From contig JAFATP010000141.1 of assembly GCA_019243895.1 (NCBI GenBank), forward strand, positions 1 through 8,744: DNA of 8,744 bases. Reading direction: 5' to 3'. A program made the translations under genes and the position numbers. Below, in pieces: positions 7,358 to 8,744 of the stretch. Within the stretch, counting starts at the first letter, position 1. Each line of letters begins with the position of its first letter. The notes under the pieces were generated by a model. That model was not told the DNA's origin. It searched no databases and saw only the letters and a list, made by a program, of their open reading frames with translations. This stretch comes from Alphaproteobacteria bacterium. GTDB lineage: Bacteria > Pseudomonadota > Alphaproteobacteria > Rickettsiales > SXRF01.

Positions 7358-7370
7358 GCTCCACAGGAGC
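7358..7370. terminator. Small inverted repeat between convergent genes
   Basis: GCTCC-ACA-GGAGC forms a 5-bp stem with a 3-nt loop inside the 17-nt gap between the TAXI stop and the mrp stop. There is no T-tract on either side, so intrinsic termination would be weak. It could act as a bidirectional pause or 3'-end hairpin, or be chance. Confidence 0.25.
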
Positions 7371-7371
7371 C

Positions 7372-8376
7372 CTAGAACGCCGCCAGCGCCGCGGCAATAG
7401 CGGAAAAGGTTGCGTGCCGCAGCGGTGCGCCGGCATCCGCCGCTTTGCGCACGGCGCTATCCAGTGCCACTTCACCCAGCAGGGGCACGCCGAATTCTTC
7501 CGCCAGCTTTCCACCGCCGCCGGCGCCGAACACTTCGCCGGTCATGTTCTCCACCACCCCCAGCACCGGCACGCCCACTTTCAAGAACATGAGCAGCGCC
7601 TTGCGCGCGTCGCTAACCGCCACTTCCTGCGGCGTCGTCACGATCAGCACGCCGCTCATCGGCACTTGCTGGCTCATGCTCAACTGCACGTCGCCGGTGC
7701 CGGGCGGCATATCCACCAACAATAGATCCAGCGGCTTTCCGGGCGTGCCCCAGCGCGTGCCGCGCAACAGCTGAGAGAGCGTCTTGCTCACCATCGGGCC
7801 GCGGAAAATGGCGGCCTCATCGCCGGTGATGAATCCCACCGACATGCATTGCACGCCGTGCGCCTCGTGCGGCAGCATTCCACCCGATTCCAGTTGCGGG
7901 CGGCCCGCCTTCGCCAACCCCATCATGCGCGGCAGCGAAGGCCCGTAAATATCGGCGTCCAGCAACCCCGCCGCGCGGCCAAGGGACGAGAGCGCCTGAG
8001 CAATGCCCGCCGCCACGGTAGATTTGCCCACCCCGCCCTTGCCGGACGCCACCGCCACCACCCGGCGCACATTCTCCACCGGGCTCATGTTCCATACCGC
8101 CGGTTTTCTCGCCGGCGCTTCCGCCGCCGCTTCCGAGGTCATCACCACCGTCACGCTTTCCACGCCGGGCAGCGCCCGCACCGCCTGCTCGCATACCTGG
8201 CTCAAATGCGCCTTGCGCGCAGCGTCTTGCGGCGACACCTCCAGCAGGAAGCTCACCTTGGCTCCGCTGATGGTGATGCCGGAAATCATGCCAGCGCTCA
8301 CCACATCCTTGCCGCTGTCGTGGTCAATCACATCAGAAAGCGCGTGGCGGATGTTGTCGCTTGTCAGGGTGCTCAT
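7372..8376 (-). CDS. mrp: Mrp/ApbC/NBP35-family P-loop ATPase, Fe-S cluster carrier
   Basis: Mrp proteins are cytoplasmic dimeric ATPases that carry and transfer 4Fe-4S clusters. The 334-residue protein has an N-terminal MIP18/DUF59-type domain (about 5-80), a variable linker and the ATPase domain from about residue 104. Visible motifs are the deviant Walker A SGKGGVGKST (111-120), LDADIYGPSLPRM (139-151), VDMPPGTGD (221-229) and the ENM motif (276-278). The usual CxxC cluster-ligand motif after ENM(S/T) is absent: the chain passes straight to GEVFGAGGGG (280-289). I place the start at the ATG at 8376, because it begins the standard MIP18 domain. The reading frame stays open upstream to 8730, but that extension crosses hflK and is unlike Mrp. 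No Shine-Dalgarno precedes this ATG. It is convergent with the TAXI gene and divergent from hflK. Confidence 0.95.
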   Translation of the reverse strand: MSTLTSDNIRHALSDVIDHDSGKDVVSAGMISGITISGAKVSFLLEVSPQDAARKAHLSQVCEQAVRALPGVESVTVVMTSEAAAEAPARKPAVWNMSPVENVRRVVAVASGKGGVGKSTVAAGIAQALSSLGRAAGLLDADIYGPSLPRMMGLAKAGRPQLESGGMLPHEAHGVQCMSVGFITGDEAAIFRGPMVSKTLSQLLRGTRWGTPGKPLDLLLVDMPPGTGDVQLSMSQQVPMSGVLIVTTPQEVAVSDARKALLMFLKVGVPVLGVVENMTGEVFGAGGGGKLAEEFGVPLLGEVALDSAVRKAADAGAPLRHATFSAIAAALAAF

Positions 8377-8390
8377 GCGCGTTATATAGT
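8361..8390 (+). promoter_or_regulatory. Probable sigma70-type promoter of hflK
   Basis: TTGTCA (8361-8366, 5 of 6 consensus) and TATAGT (8385-8390, 5 of 6) are separated by 18 nt. The predicted transcription start is near 8397, giving a 5' leader of about 34 nt before the hflK ATG. The -35 box lies inside the first codons of mrp. Confidence 0.55.
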
Positions 8391-8412
8391 CGCTGCCACG
8401 GCGCATTGCCAG
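8383..8412 (-). promoter_or_regulatory. Possible promoter of mrp giving a leaderless mRNA
   Basis: On the minus strand CTGGCA (8412-8407, 4 of 6 against TTGACA) and TATATA (8388-8383) are 18 nt apart. The -10 box ends only 6 nt before the mrp ATG, so transcription would begin at or next to the A of ATG. This fits the lack of a Shine-Dalgarno. The same TATATA overlaps the hflK -10 box on the other strand. Confidence 0.35.
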
Positions 8413-8418
8413 AGGAGG
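8411..8418 (+). promoter_or_regulatory. Ribosome-binding site of hflK
   Basis: AGAGGAGG is a strong Shine-Dalgarno match, but it lies 12 nt before the ATG at 8431, longer than the usual 5-9 nt. I see no in-frame alternative start between them. Confidence 0.6.
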
Positions 8419-8430
8419 TTTGACGCATAC

Positions 8431-8744
8431 ATGCCCTGGGGCGGCAAGGATAACGGACACGGCCAAGGCCCGTGGGCGCGCCCACCCGCCGGGGGAAGCG
8501 GAGGCGGGGGCGGGAGCAAGCCGCCGTCGCAGGGTCCTGACTTCGATGCAATGATGCGCAAGGGCCGCCAAACCTTCCGCCAGATGTTCTCCGGCGGCAA
8601 TGCCGGCGGCGATAGCGCGCGGCTGGCGCTGCTGCTGGCGGCGGCGGCCTTCGGCCTGTGGCTGGCCTCCGGCATCTATTTCGTTAAGGCCGACGAGGAG
8701 GGCATCGTGCAGCGCTTCGGCGCATTTCATCGCATCTCGCAGCC
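8431..8744 (+). CDS. hflK: HflK, FtsH-modulating SPFH membrane protein, cut by window edge
   Basis: HflK forms with HflC a large inner-membrane complex around the FtsH protease and regulates its access to substrates. Only the first 104 complete codons are present and the gene runs off the right edge; full proteins are about 350-420 residues. The N-terminus MPWGGKDNGHGQGPW is typical of HflK. A Gly/Pro-rich cytoplasmic arm (to about residue 36) and a conserved-looking FDAMMRKGRQTFRQMF helix follow. A single membrane segment lies at about 64-83. The SPFH domain begins with VKADEEGIVQRFGAF (85-99). hflC would be expected immediately downstream, outside the window. The gene is divergent from mrp, an arrangement consistent with an mrp-hflK-hflC neighbourhood in alphaproteobacteria as I recall it. 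Confidence 0.95.
   Translation, partial: MPWGGKDNGHGQGPWARPPAGGSGGGGGSKPPSQGPDFDAMMRKGRQTFRQMFSGGNAGGDSARLALLLAAAAFGLWLASGIYFVKADEEGIVQRFGAFHRISQ

Noticed and set aside
8377..8730. Upstream extension of the mrp reading frame on the minus strand
   Set aside because: The frame is open to 8730 but lies opposite hflK. The added residues do not resemble Mrp, whose N-terminal domain begins normally at the ATG at 8376.

Overview
This is a GC-rich, tightly packed chromosomal segment that looks alphaproteobacterial. The evidence is the linkage of a PmbA/TldE gene to waaA and lpxK, the DDGFQNP form of the LpxK motif, the neighbouring mrp and hflK genes, and the low-CxxC form of Mrp. I see no sign of a plasmid, phage, insertion sequence, tRNA, rRNA or CRISPR array. 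The species cannot be named from this window.

Positions 5717 down to 1 (minus strand) hold a five-gene block in the order pmbA, msbA, waaA, lpxK, lpxL-like. The last gene runs off the left edge. Every junction overlaps (4, 4, 14 and 14 nt), so the block is almost certainly one translationally coupled transcript. Four of the genes make and export the inner part of lipopolysaccharide. LpxK phosphorylates the lipid A precursor at the 4' position, WaaA adds Kdo, the LpxL-type enzyme adds a secondary acyl chain, and MsbA flips the core-lipid A across the inner membrane. The leading gene, pmbA (tldE), belongs to the TldD/TldE peptide-processing protease system and has no obvious LPS role.

Positions 5718-5807 form a short AT-rich divergent control region. 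A two-gene plus-strand unit follows (5808-7354): an unrecognised proline/alanine-rich protein with one membrane segment, then a secreted TAXI-family solute-binding protein. No TRAP permease gene is beside them, which makes this pair the least explained part of the window.

Positions 7372-8376 (minus) encode the P-loop Fe-S carrier Mrp/ApbC, convergent with the TAXI gene across only 17 nt. Divergent from mrp, hflK begins at 8431 (plus) and is cut by the right edge. The 54 nt between mrp and hflK contain a self-complementary TATATA that can serve as the -10 box in both directions. In the minus direction it would place the mrp transcription start on or next to its ATG.

Apart from the orphan TAXI/membrane-protein pair, the content is ordinary housekeeping. 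I found no strong evidence of a new defence system or mobile system.
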